Counted from the stretch's first letter, positions 6,477 through 14,336 are shown. The stretch: DNA of 45,155 nucleotides from Deltaproteobacteria bacterium (GCA_019306185.1 JAFDMD010000004.1:1-45155); one strand, 5' to 3'. Notes: generated from the sequence alone by a model not told the origin. A program made the numbers and translations.

Positions 6477-7496
6477 TTATTCTATCCGATCGAAATATTT
6501 TATAACGCCTCGAGCGGCGGATGCTCCGCTTACGGACGCCTCTTCTATATTCATAGGACATAACGCCGCTCCCGCGGCAAAAATTCCGCTTTTTATAGCC
6601 TCGTTTATTTTCGGCTTGCTTATAAAGCCGGTATTTTCGGTTTTAAGATTAAGCATTCGGACTATTTTCGGCTTATTAGGCGTAATTCCTACGGATAAAA
6701 TAGCCATATCAACCGCCTCATCTATGGATTTATCCGTTTTTTTATCAAAATATGTAATAAGCAAATCTTTCTCCGCTTCAAAAATATCCGCTGGAATAGC
6801 TCTTATCATTTTTATCTTATCTTTTATTTTTTTATAATAAGAGTTAAAATCTTTGCCGAAGTTTTGAATATCTATATAAAAAAATAGTATTTCCGTATCA
6901 GGGCTTTTATCCTTTATAAGAGACGCCATTCTAATAGCCGAACCGCAACATGTTTTTGAACACCATAAATGATTAAGCGAGGCGTCTCTGCTGCCTACGC
7001 ACTGAATAAAAGCTATTTTATTCGGATTTTTTTTGTCCGAGGGCTTTTGAATTCGGTTCTTTTCCCTAATCATATTTTCAAGTTCAAAATTGGTTATTAC
7101 ATTATCAAATCTTTTATATCCGTAAGGTTTTAACGCCGGATTAAAAAGGGTAAAGCCCGTAGCCGTTATAACCGCGTCGCAGGATATATTAAATTGTTTT
7201 GCTTTATTTTCCGCTATTGCCTTAAAAGGAGCGGCGGCGGATATTTTTTTTATAACGGAGTTTGTAAAAATCTCTATATTGCCGTCCGTTTTTGCCTTTT
7301 GCAATTTGTCTTCGGCTATACAAGCGCCGCATTTTACGCATTTTCCCGCGGCTTTGCAGGTAAAAGAGGCGGCATGTCCTCCGGGGTAAGAGGCTTTTTC
7401 TATAACTATTGTTTTGACGCCGTTTTTTGAAAGCAAAAGAGCGGCGGAAAGCCCCGCTACGCCGGCGCCTACTATAAGAACTTTTTTATCGGTCAT
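6477..7496 (-). CDS. QmoA/HdrA-like FAD-dependent electron-transfer subunit
   Basis: A 339-residue FAD protein. It has an N-terminal dinucleotide-binding loop GAGVAGLSAALLLSKNG, the GGHAASFTC region typical of HdrA/QmoA, a CVKCGAC cysteine cluster near residue 55, the HdrA signature IQCVGSRDASLNHLWCS with TCC following, and a C-terminal FAD motif GIFAAGAALCPMNIEEASVSG. It is somewhat shorter than usual QmoA proteins (about 400 residues) and much shorter than methanogen HdrA, and it lacks extra ferredoxin domains. It is the first gene of a minus-strand operon running to a QmoB/MvhD-like protein, the selenoprotein-like HdrCB and proA. Known relatives pass electrons between soluble donors, disulfides or quinones. 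No membrane QmoC and no apr or dsr genes are in the window, so the physiological partner is unknown. Confidence 0.87.
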   Translation of the reverse strand: MTDKKVLIVGAGVAGLSAALLLSKNGVKTIVIEKASYPGGHAASFTCKAAGKCVKCGACIAEDKLQKAKTDGNIEIFTNSVIKKISAAAPFKAIAENKAKQFNISCDAVITATGFTLFNPALKPYGYKRFDNVITNFELENMIREKNRIQKPSDKKNPNKIAFIQCVGSRDASLNHLWCSKTCCGSAIRMASLIKDKSPDTEILFFYIDIQNFGKDFNSYYKKIKDKIKMIRAIPADIFEAEKDLLITYFDKKTDKSIDEAVDMAILSVGITPNKPKIVRMLNLKTENTGFISKPKINEAIKSGIFAAGAALCPMNIEEASVSGASAARGVIKYFDRIE

Positions 7497-7549
7497 TATA
7501 TTATAACTCTCCGGTTTTTCTATTATATGTAAAAAATTCTGTTTTTATC

Positions 7550-7900
7550 CGGTTTTAAGCGTCGGATAAAAATGACAAAGGAATTCCTCGCTTTGCTCAA
7601 GATGACAAAAAGCGTTTTTTGGGTTGCAATCTCAATAAACCCAATATATGAAAAATCTTATAATTAAAATATCAAGAAATATATATATACCGATAAAAAA
7701 TTGCAAGAAATAATCAAGGGGTTTCCCCCTTCGGTCGAAATGACAAGCTTTTAATTTTTGTTGCATTATTTTGACGGGTGTTATTTTTGCTTGTCATTTC
7801 GACGAACAAAGCAAGGAGAAATCCCTTAATAAAAAGCGATAAATAACAGATATTGGCAAAACCGTTTACGCTTAAAATACAGGTTTTACAGCATCGACTA
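7550..7900. repeat. Repeat family B (MITE), copy between the qmoA-like gene and DUF4416
   Basis: This fills most of the 541-bp gap 7497-8037. It has the facing core AAGGGGTTTCCCCCTTCGG with TCGAAATGACAAG and TTGTCATTTCGACGA with GGAGAAATCCCTTAA. The right end ATTGGCAAAACCGTTTACGC...CAGCATCGACTA (to 7900) is intact. The left end is eroded (GGTTTTAAGCG near 7550, with an additional ATTCCTCGCTTTGCTC block). No gene or clear promoter is seen in the remaining bases. Confidence 0.85.
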
Positions 7901-8037
7901 AAAAAAACGGCTTTTATAAAAAAATAATGTCGGTTTGACAAACGTAACCTTGAAGTTTAATATAAGACAAACAACAAAATGCTTTTGCTTAACTACAATT
8001 ATATACTAACCTATAAAATTAGAAAGTTCGATTCATA

Positions 8038-8592
8038 ATGAGTATTTTAAAAACGCCGGCTTCGGCAAAACTTATTATAGGTTTTTTTTTAAATGATAAA
8101 AGTATTGCGGAACATATTATTAACCGTCTTCAAAATTTGTTCGGAGATATAGATATAATAAGTTCTTGGTTTAATTTTGATAGAACAAATTATTATGAAA
8201 CGGAAATGGGTTCCCCTTTATTTAGAAGAATAGCGGTATTTAAAAAGCTGATAAAACAAACTGATCTTGCAGATATTAAACTTGCTACAAACAACTTGGA
8301 AAAGGAGGAGACAGACAGCGATAAGCGAAGAGTAAACATAGACCCGGGATATATGCTTGCCGAGCGTTTTGTGCTTGCTACCGGAAAAAATTTTTCTCAC
8401 AGAATTTATATCGGCAAAAAAGTCTATGCGGATCTTACCCTTATTTATAAAAAAAATAACTTCTCTTTTTTGCCTTGGACATACCCGGACTATAAATCTC
8501 GGCAATTAGTTGATTTTTTGAGTATAGTCAGAAAAAAATATATGCTTGATTTAAAAAAACATAATGAAAAGGCGGGTTATTTTATATCTTAA
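8038..8592 (+). CDS. DUF4416 family protein
   Basis: A 184-residue cytoplasmic protein of the uncharacterised DUF4416 family. The N-terminal segment (AKLIIGFFLND) is followed by FGDIDIISSWFNFDRTNYYE, the diagnostic RRVNIDPGYMLAERFVLAT, then SHRIYIGKKVYADLTLIY and LPWTYPDY, all family hallmarks. No signal peptide or membrane segment is present. Length is that of the family. Its function is unknown. It is found mainly in deltaproteobacterial, Nitrospirae and related genomes, which supports the lineage guess. The start ATG at 8038 lacks a strong ribosome site. A solute-binding protein follows after 111 bp on the same strand. Confidence 0.88.
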   Translation: MSILKTPASAKLIIGFFLNDKSIAEHIINRLQNLFGDIDIISSWFNFDRTNYYETEMGSPLFRRIAVFKKLIKQTDLADIKLATNNLEKEETDSDKRRVNIDPGYMLAERFVLATGKNFSHRIYIGKKVYADLTLIYKKNNFSFLPWTYPDYKSRQLVDFLSIVRKKYMLDLKKHNEKAGYFIS

Positions 8593-8703
8593 TCTTTTTT
8601 AAACGATTTTTTCAATTGTCTGTTTCTCAAAAAAGCTTTTCATAGGTTTGAAACGCATAAAAGCAGACTTTTAATTATATTTTTATTGTAATCAGGAGGA
8701 AAT

Positions 8704-9417
8704 ATGAAAAAAATTATCGGCGGTTTAACGTTGTTATTTTTTATTTTTTCCGCGCCGGCGTTTGCGGCGGAACTTAAAGTCGTAACCGAAAACTGGAAGC
8801 CTTATAATTATGAAGAAAACGGCGTAATAAAAGGGAATTCCACAAAAATTGTGAAAGCTGTTCTTGATAACGCTCAAATTCCTTACGACATAAAAGTTTA
8901 TCAATGGACAGAGGCTTATGAGATAGCTCAAAAAGAGGCGGATACTTTAATTTATACTATAAACAGAACTCCTCAACGAGAAAATCTTTTTAAATGGGCA
9001 AGCTCTCTTGGCAGAGATATTCAATATTCTTTATATCGATTGAAAAAAAATGACCATATTATTCCCACCTCATTAAACGAGGCAAAAAAGTATAAAATAG
9101 GCTCTCAAAAAGACGCTTCCGGGGATATATGGCTTAAAAGCCAAAGCGTTCCAAATGTAGTAGCATCCGTAAAATTGGAAGAAACCGTAAAAAAACTTTT
9201 TAACGGCAAGGTCGATCTTATAATAGCGGCAAGCAATATTATAACCGCAATTAAAAAAGCCGGTTTTAATCCGGACGAAGCGGTTGCGGTTTTGCCTGTT
9301 TTCCAGACTACTCCCTATATGGCGTTAAGCCTTTCAACTTCCGATGAGGTTTTGAACAAAATTCAGGAATCTTATGACGCTCTTTTAAAAGATAATAAGA
9401 TTAAAATAGACAAATAA
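8704..9417 (+). CDS. Periplasmic solute-binding protein, family 3-like
   Basis: A 237-residue secreted protein. A signal peptide with a basic start and hydrophobic core is predicted to be cut after APAFA (about residue 21). The mature part resembles type 2 periplasmic binding proteins (SBP_bac_3): ELKVVTENWKPYNYEENGVIKG, then PQRENLFKWASSLG and IGSQKDASGDIWLKS, with a C-terminal YDALLKDNKI helix. Relatives bind amino acids or other small polar solutes for ABC transporters or sensor proteins. No permease or ATPase genes are adjacent, so the partner and ligand are unknown. The start has a strong ribosome site (AGGAGGAAATATG). A hairpin terminator follows at 9444. Confidence 0.9.
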   Translation: MKKIIGGLTLLFFIFSAPAFAAELKVVTENWKPYNYEENGVIKGNSTKIVKAVLDNAQIPYDIKVYQWTEAYEIAQKEADTLIYTINRTPQRENLFKWASSLGRDIQYSLYRLKKNDHIIPTSLNEAKKYKIGSQKDASGDIWLKSQSVPNVVASVKLEETVKKLFNGKVDLIIAASNIITAIKKAGFNPDEAVAVLPVFQTTPYMALSLSTSDEVLNKIQESYDALLKDNKIKIDK

Positions 9418-9443
9418 TTTATCTCGTCTATATTTCGATTAAA

Positions 9444-9479
9444 GGGGGAAAAGCGCTTTTGCTTTTTCCCCTTTTTTTA
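9444..9479 (+). terminator. Rho-independent terminator after the solute-binding protein
   Basis: GGGGGAAAAGCG pairs with TGCTTTTTCCCC across a short loop and is followed by a run of seven T. It starts about 26 bp after the stop codon and ends the monocistronic or DUF4416-linked transcript. Confidence 0.9.
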
Positions 9480-9506
9480 TGCTAAATCCTTATATGCGTT
9501 ACAATC

Positions 9507-9874
9507 TAATCGATACTGAAAAATCTGCATTTTAAGCGTAAACGGTTTTACCGAGGATTTTATATTAAAACTTGCAAGAAAATATTAAGATAAAGTCCTC
9601 ATTATTAAAAAAAGGTTTTTAATCGCAAAAAAATTTGTACAAAGGAACAAAGGATAAGATCAGAAGGCAATAATAAAGGGATTTCTCCCTGCGGTCGAAA
9701 TGACAAACTTCTTATTCCGGACGAACATTTTTTCACCCTGTCATTTGGACAAACGTTATCTTTGCCTGTCATTTCGACGAGCAAAGCGAGGAGAAATCCC
9801 TTAATAACAAGCTATAAATAATAGATATTGGCAAAACCGTTTACGTTTCAATGCAAATTTTTCAGCGCCGACTA
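9507..9874. repeat. Repeat family B (MITE), full-length copy
   Basis: The best-preserved copy, 368 bp. The left terminus TAATCGATACTGAAAAA plus TGCATTTTAAGCGTAAACGG is inverted at the right as CCGTTTACGTTTCAATGCAA plus TTTTTCAGCGCCGACTA, giving terminal inverted repeats of about 45 bp. Inside, AAGGGATTTCTCCCTGCGG with TCGAAATGACA faces TGTCATTTCGACGAG with GGAGAAATCCCTTAA. No open reading frame of transposase type is present, so it is a non-autonomous element. A further right-terminus-like piece (AAGCGCCGACTAT) lies at 9987-10000. Confidence 0.9.
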
Positions 9875-10004
9875 AAAAACGCTATGTTTTTTGCAAAAAA
9901 TTGATACTGTTTCTCTTATTACTTTGCAAATATACATCCTATTTTTAATATTTTTTCAATGTCTTTTCAGTATGTTATATGCTTTTTAAGCGCCGACTAT
10001 CTAT

Positions 10005-10147
10005 AAAGCTTATCAGATAACAAAGCGGTTTGTTTGTTTGCAAGGCGAAAAAAATTTTTAATCGGAGGAATACATGGAGTATTTCGAGAATTAAATTTTT
10101 TTTTCAACGCCGCAAACGGGCAAACCGCGAAGTTATCCGCAAGCTTT
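10005..10147. repeat. Repeat family C, complete palindrome abutting the mscS-like stop codon
   Basis: A 143-bp inverted repeat. The left arm is AAAGCTTATC, AGATAACAAAGCGGTTTG and TTTGCAAGGCG. The right arm is CGCCGCAAACGGGCAAACCG, GAAGTTATCCGC and AAGCTTT. An inner A-rich/T-rich stem surrounds the loop GGAGGAATACATGGAGTATT followed by TCGAG. The loop contains a Shine-Dalgarno sequence, an ATG and a six-codon frame (MEYFEN). The right arm runs into the TAA of the MscS-like gene (10146-10148), where it could act as a transcription terminator. Confidence 0.9.
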
Positions 10148-11030
10148 ATTTTTTGTGATAAAAACGGGTGGTAGGATATGCAAAATCTATATCGGAATGC
10201 TTGGCAAAATCCGATATTATATCTTCGCATATTTGATGTTCGGTAATTCTTCGCATTCTCGGTTTTACTATATAACGCATGGTTAAACAAACCCCGCTTT
10301 CTTGAATCGAGGTGTAAACCGTAGGGGTAAGAACATTAAAAAATATCATATATTGCCTTGCGGCTTTTATAATCTGGCGCTCCGCGTCTTTGGTAAGATG
10401 TTCCGCTCTTGCCAAAGCTATTTTAAGAAGCATTTTTTTTGCTTTTTTCCAGTCGCTTTCAAAAGTTATAAGCATAGGAATTTCATTCCATATATAGTTA
10501 AAACCGGTATGATAATTTGTAAGGGTTTCTCGTATAGCTAAATTATTGGGGATATGAACAATTCTGCCTGTGCTTTGCTCCCCGTCAACCCATTCGCCCA
10601 CCTCCACCACGCTGAATTTAAAAAAACCGATTCTTATTACGTCTCCGGTAATATCTTTTAGCTGGATACGGTCTCCGAGAACAAAGGGTTTATTCCACAT
10701 AATAAATAGCCAGCCCATAACGTCAGTTACGGTGTCTTTCATTGCAATGGCTAATCCCGCGCTTGTAAGCCCTAAAAATGTAGCGAGGGAATCAATGCCT
10801 TTTATCCAAATTCTGCCGAGTAGTATTATTATTAAAAAGGTATATATATATGATGTTGATCTACGCCATATATAAGCCTTTTTGACCTCTTTTATTCTTT
10901 TTTTTACTACTTTGCACGCTATATGTTTTAAAAGAAATAAAATTATAAACATAACCGCCGAGGTTATTAGCTTTTCTAAAATATTAGACGATACGCCTGT
11001 ATATTCGAATATATTTATAAAGTAATCCAA
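10146..11030 (-). CDS. MscS family mechanosensitive ion channel
   Basis: A 294-residue inner-membrane channel protein that would open on membrane tension and release osmolytes during hypo-osmotic shock. Hydrophobic segments lie near residues 18-40 and 60-80. The pore-lining helix is recognisable as SLATFLGLTSAGLAIAMKD near residue 85, followed by the MscS beta-domain (GDRIQLKDITGDVIRIGFF, then GRIVHIPNN) and a mixed alpha/beta C-terminus. The start is a TTG with a GGAGATAAAG ribosome site, 17 bp after the nrdD stop, so it is probably co-transcribed with nrdD. A family C palindrome abuts its stop codon. Confidence 0.93.
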   Translation of the reverse strand: MDYFINIFEYTGVSSNILEKLITSAVMFIILFLLKHIACKVVKKRIKEVKKAYIWRRSTSYIYTFLIIILLGRIWIKGIDSLATFLGLTSAGLAIAMKDTVTDVMGWLFIMWNKPFVLGDRIQLKDITGDVIRIGFFKFSVVEVGEWVDGEQSTGRIVHIPNNLAIRETLTNYHTGFNYIWNEIPMLITFESDWKKAKKMLLKIALARAEHLTKDAERQIIKAARQYMIFFNVLTPTVYTSIQESGVCLTMRYIVKPRMRRITEHQICEDIISDFAKHSDIDFAYPTTRFYHKK

Positions 11031-11047
11031 ACTTTATCTCCGAAATT

Positions 11048-13147
11048 CTATTTATAAGCGGCGGTATTAAAAGAGCTTCTTTGGGCAAACTCCGATCTTT
11101 TTCCGTCGTTCCATTGATTTAAGGGCCTTAAATAGCCTACTATTCTGGAATATACCTCTGTTTCTTCGCCGCATTCCGCACATTTTTCCGCTTTTCCGCT
11201 TATATATCCGTGAGTAGGGCATACGCTGAATGTTGGCGTAAGGGTAAAGTAAGGAAGTTTGAAATTGTCGGTAACCTTTTTTATTACCTTTTTTATTACC
11301 TTTATATCCGTAGTTTCCTCTCCCAAAAATATATGTAAAACAGTTCCGCCTGTATATTTTGTTTGAAGATCGTCTTGATGTTTTAATGCGGTAAATATAT
11401 CTTCCGTATATGACACGGGTAGCTGGGAAGAATTTGTATAATACGGTTCCGCGCCTGTTTTAAGTTCCTCTTCGTTTGCGCATATTATATCGGAATACAG
11501 CTCTTTATCTGTTTTAGCGAATCTGTATGTAGCTCCTTCCGCCGGAGTCGCTTCAAGATTAAAAAGAGTGTCTGCCTTTTCTTGTATAGCGGCTATCTTA
11601 TCTCTTATAAAATTCATTGTTTTTAACGCAAATTCTTTTCCTTTTTGGCTTGCTATATCCTCTTTTACAAAATTCAAACAGGCTTCGTTCATTCCTATTA
11701 TGCCTATTGTGGAAAAATGATTTTTCCAATAAAAACCTGTTTTTGCTTTTATATCTCTGAGGTAAAATTTTGCGTACGGATATAATGTTTTTCCGGTAAA
11801 CATTTCCAAAACTTTTCTTTTGATTTCAAGGCTTTTTTGTCCGATTAATACAAGGCGTTCGAGCCTGTTTAAAAAGTCTTGTTCATCTTTCGCCAAATAG
11901 CCTATTCTAGGCAGGTTGACGGTTACTACTCCTATGGAGCCTGTTAAAGGATTTGCTCCGAATAATCCGCCGCCTCTTTTTTGAAGTTCTCGGTTATCGA
12001 GACGAAGACGACAACACATTGATCTGGCGTCTTCCGGCGACATGTCCGAATTTACAAAATTGGAAAAATAGGGTATTCCGTATTTGCCTGTCATTTTCCA
12101 GATCATTTCAAGATTAGGATTATCCCAGTCAAAATTTTTTGTTATATTATATGTAGGTATGGGAAACGTGAACACCCTCCCTTTTGCGTCTCCTTCCATC
12201 ATAACGCTTGCAAAGGCTTTATTGAATATGTTCATCTCCTCCTGATAATCTCCGTAAACGCTGTCTTGTTCTTTTCCGCCTATTATAATAGGCATATTTT
12301 TTAAGGTTTCCGGCGGATACAGATCCATAGTAATATTTGTAAAAGGAGTTTGAAAGCCTACGCGCGTAGGTATGTTTATGTTAAATACAAATTCCTGAAG
12401 CGCCTGTTTTACCTCTTTATAATCAAGGTTGTCGCGTTTTATAAAAGGGGCGAGAAAGGTGTCGAAATTTGATAAAGCCTGCGCTCCTGCGGCTTCTCCC
12501 TGAAGAGTATAAAAAAAGTTGACTATTTGCCCTAAAGCGGAACGAAGATGTTTGGGCGGCGCGCTTTCAATTTTTCCGGCGACTCCTTTAAAGCCTTGTT
12601 TTAACAGATCGTAGATGTCCCATCCTACGCAATATACGGAAAGCAGGCTAAGGTCATGTATATGAATGTCTCCGCTTGTATGGGCTTTTCTTATTTCCGG
12701 CGGATATATTTTGTTAAGCCAATATTCCGTGGTTATATTAGAAGATATGTAATTGTTTAAGCCTTGTAAAGAGTAGCACATATTGCTGTTCTCTTTTATT
12801 TTCCAATCCATTTTTTTTATATAGTTTTCTATAAGGCTTACATTGGCGGCGGCGGTTATGTTTCTGAGTTGCGCATGCTGCTCTCTGTAAAGTATGTATG
12901 CTTTTGCGCTTTTATGATAAGGAGAATCAAGAAAAACGCGCTCCACAATATCTTGTATCTCTTCAACTTCGGCGGCATCTCCCTGATTTAGCTGTTGCGC
13001 AAGATCAAGAACATGTATGGTAAGTTTTTTTGCCTCTTTCTCGTCAAATTCTTTAGCGGCTTTTCCCGCCTCTTTTATAGCGTTTGTAATTTTTTTGGAA
13101 TCAAACTCGACTATTCTTCCGTCTCTTTTTTTTATCTTTTTAAACAA
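11048..13147 (-). CDS. nrdD: Anaerobic ribonucleoside-triphosphate reductase NrdD
   Basis: Class III reductase that makes deoxyribonucleotides from NTPs with a glycyl radical, under anoxic conditions. The N-terminal about 90 residues are an ATP-cone (KKRDGRIVEFDSKKITNAI, then LYREQHAQLR), which controls overall activity. The large barrel follows. The C-terminus has a zinc site (CPTHGY, then CAEC) and the glycyl radical loop SRIVGYLRPLNQWNDGKR. I place the start at TTG 13147 (product LFKKIKKRDG-, 699 residues), because an AGGAG site lies 8 bases upstream and the ATP-cone begins there. The open frame up to 13267 runs through degraded repeat sequence and looks spurious. NrdR boxes lie at 13478-13524. 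The activase gene nrdG is not in the window. Confidence 0.95.
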   Translation of the reverse strand: MFKKIKKRDGRIVEFDSKKITNAIKEAGKAAKEFDEKEAKKLTIHVLDLAQQLNQGDAAEVEEIQDIVERVFLDSPYHKSAKAYILYREQHAQLRNITAAANVSLIENYIKKMDWKIKENSNMCYSLQGLNNYISSNITTEYWLNKIYPPEIRKAHTSGDIHIHDLSLLSVYCVGWDIYDLLKQGFKGVAGKIESAPPKHLRSALGQIVNFFYTLQGEAAGAQALSNFDTFLAPFIKRDNLDYKEVKQALQEFVFNINIPTRVGFQTPFTNITMDLYPPETLKNMPIIIGGKEQDSVYGDYQEEMNIFNKAFASVMMEGDAKGRVFTFPIPTYNITKNFDWDNPNLEMIWKMTGKYGIPYFSNFVNSDMSPEDARSMCCRLRLDNRELQKRGGGLFGANPLTGSIGVVTVNLPRIGYLAKDEQDFLNRLERLVLIGQKSLEIKRKVLEMFTGKTLYPYAKFYLRDIKAKTGFYWKNHFSTIGIIGMNEACLNFVKEDIASQKGKEFALKTMNFIRDKIAAIQEKADTLFNLEATPAEGATYRFAKTDKELYSDIICANEEELKTGAEPYYTNSSQLPVSYTEDIFTALKHQDDLQTKYTGGTVLHIFLGEETTDIKVIKKVIKKVTDNFKLPYFTLTPTFSVCPTHGYISGKAEKCAECGEETEVYSRIVGYLRPLNQWNDGKRSEFAQRSSFNTAAYK

Positions 13148-13155
13148 TTTGTTTT

Positions 13156-13198
13156 CTCCTATGTTTAAATTTCGGCGGGCAACAAAGTAATTTGTCCG
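13156..13198 (-). promoter_or_regulatory. Family C-like leader ending in the nrdD ribosome site
   Basis: Toward nrdD it reads CGGACAAATTACTTTGTTG, CCCGCCGAAATTTAAACATA and GGAG. The first part can pair with itself (ACAAA/TTTGT), and the second matches the AAATTTAAAC-AGAGGA string before hdrCB and livH. It supplies the Shine-Dalgarno sequence for the TTG start at 13147. The 60 bp further upstream (AAAATTTTTTTTCGACTTAA and neighbours on the plus strand) resemble more of a degraded family C element. Confidence 0.45.
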
Positions 13199-13316
13199 AT
13201 TTTTGCGTTTTAAAATTTTTTTTCGACTTAAACTCGAACGAAGCGCTTCATTATTCGCTGAAATCAATAATTCTTTTTTTCGATTAAATTTTTTTAATTT
13301 TTCTGCTTATATTTGA

Positions 13317-13455
13317 ATTAAGGGGTTTCTCCTCGCCGCTCTCTTTGAAATAACAGGCAAGATAAAGCTTGCATAGATGACAAGTAAAAAAATCACTTCC
13401 TGTTATTTCAAGCGTCGAAAGAAACCGCTTTGATTAGAAAACCCTTTAACAAGAG
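13317..13455. repeat. Repeat family B fragment in the nrdD leader
   Basis: AAGGGGTTTCTCCTCGCCG, TTTGAAATAACAGGCAAG and, facing them, CTTCCTGTTATTTCAAGCG with AAACCG and AACCCTTTAAC form an imperfect palindrome that corresponds to the core of family B. The terminal TAGTCGAT ends are missing. It lies between the nrdD promoter and start codon, so it would be transcribed as part of a leader of about 320 nt. The family B core is more diverged here than in other copies. Confidence 0.65.
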
Positions 13456-13471
13456 TTTCAAGGTAAAGGCG

Positions 13472-13500
13472 GGTATAATCCTATATATTGTGTGTGTCAA
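13472..13500 (-). promoter_or_regulatory. Sigma-70-type promoter of nrdD
   Basis: On the minus strand TTGACA (13495-13500) and TATACC (13472-13477) are separated by exactly 17 bp. The -35 match is perfect, and the -10 matches at four of six positions. It points toward nrdD and would start transcription near 13465. One NrdR box fills the spacer. Confidence 0.7.
13478..13493 (-). promoter_or_regulatory. NrdR box 2 (proximal)
   Basis: ACACAATATATAGGAT on the minus strand matches the known NrdR consensus (ACACwATATATwGTGT) at 14 of 16 positions. It lies in the -35/-10 spacer, where bound NrdR would block RNA polymerase when dATP is high. Confidence 0.75.
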
Positions 13501-13508
13501 TATATTTT

Positions 13509-13524
13509 ATACAATATATTGTGT
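13509..13524 (-). promoter_or_regulatory. NrdR box 1 (distal)
   Basis: ACACAATATATTGTAT on the minus strand matches the NrdR consensus at 15 of 16 positions. It starts 31 bp upstream of box 2, which is three helical turns and the canonical spacing for tandem NrdR boxes, and it lies just upstream of the -35 element. Confidence 0.8.
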
Positions 13525-13582
13525 TAATCAGCGTATCTATTAATAAATACGGGATAATTTTTTTTTCAATAAAAAATGTTTT

Positions 13583-14335
13583 TTACCATCCGCCGGATGC
13601 GCCTCCGCCTCCAAAGCCGCCGCCGCCTCCGGAAAATCCGCCGCCAAATCCGCCGGAACTTCCTCTTCCGCCTCCCAACATGCTTCCTACTACAAGCCAT
13701 GGAAGTATTCCGCTGCCTTTTCCGCCTTTTCCGCCTCTTCTTCCGAATCCTCCGAACAAAAACATAATTATCAACACTAATACGGCGCCGGGGATATGAG
13801 ACGTCTCTTTTGGTTTTTTGGCTTTTGCATACTTCGCCAACTCTTCATCCGATATCTGATATTCTTTTGACGCAAAGCCATATATTGCAGATAATCCTTT
13901 TTTTATTCCGGTATAAAAATCTCCTTTTTTAAAATAGGGCGCAATAATATTTCTTATTATAAACCCGCTTTTAGCGTCCGTTAAAACCGATTCTAAACCG
14001 TAGCCTACCTCTATGCGAATTTTTTTCTCTTTTAAAACTATAAGCAACAATGCCCCGTTATCCTTATTTTTTTGTCCGATTTTCCAAGCTTCCGCCGTCT
14101 TTAGCGAGAAATCTTCTATGTTTTCTTTTTCCAAGCTTGTAATTGTAAGCAGGGCAATTTGAGAAGATGAGCGAGTTTCGGCGTTTTTTAAAAAATTTTC
14201 CAGTTCGGCTTCCTGATTCGGGGCGAGTATTTCGGCATAATCGTTTATTCTGCCTTTAAGTTTCGGTATATCCAAAGCAAACGCCGCTTCGGACAATAAA
14301 AGCAATATAAGCGCAAAAGTTATTTTTTTATACAT
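13583..14335 (-). CDS. TPM-domain protein, secreted/membrane-anchored with Gly-rich tail (YgcG-like)
   Basis: A 250-residue protein with a signal peptide (cut after AAFA, about residue 20), a TPM domain (LKGRINDYAEILAPNQEAEL, then SQIALLTI, NKDNGALLLIVLKEKKIRIE and VGYGLE), one membrane helix near residue 180 (AVLVLIIMFLFGGFG) and a glycine/serine tail ending GGGGASGGW. This is the standard layout of YgcG-type proteins. Their role is uncertain, although the TPM fold has phosphatase activity in a plant relative and some bacterial members have envelope-related phenotypes. It follows another TPM gene with only one base between them, with the ribosome site GGAGAAAT inside the upstream gene, so the two are translationally coupled. 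The LemA gene that often accompanies them is not present. Confidence 0.9.
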   Translation of the reverse strand: MYKKITFALILLLLSEAAFALDIPKLKGRINDYAEILAPNQEAELENFLKNAETRSSSQIALLTITSLEKENIEDFSLKTAEAWKIGQKNKDNGALLLIVLKEKKIRIEVGYGLESVLTDAKSGFIIRNIIAPYFKKGDFYTGIKKGLSAIYGFASKEYQISDEELAKYAKAKKPKETSHIPGAVLVLIIMFLFGGFGRRGGKGGKGSGILPWLVVGSMLGGGRGSSGGFGGGFSGGGGGFGGGGASGGW

Positions 14336-14336
14336 T

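Noticed and set aside
7714-7941. A 75-codon minus-strand frame
   Set aside because: It lies inside a family B MITE, ends in the repeat core and has no ribosome site.
13488-13799. A plus-strand proline-rich frame
   Set aside because: It is the antisense of the glycine-rich tail of the TPM protein. The GGC/GGA codons on one strand give Pro on the other.
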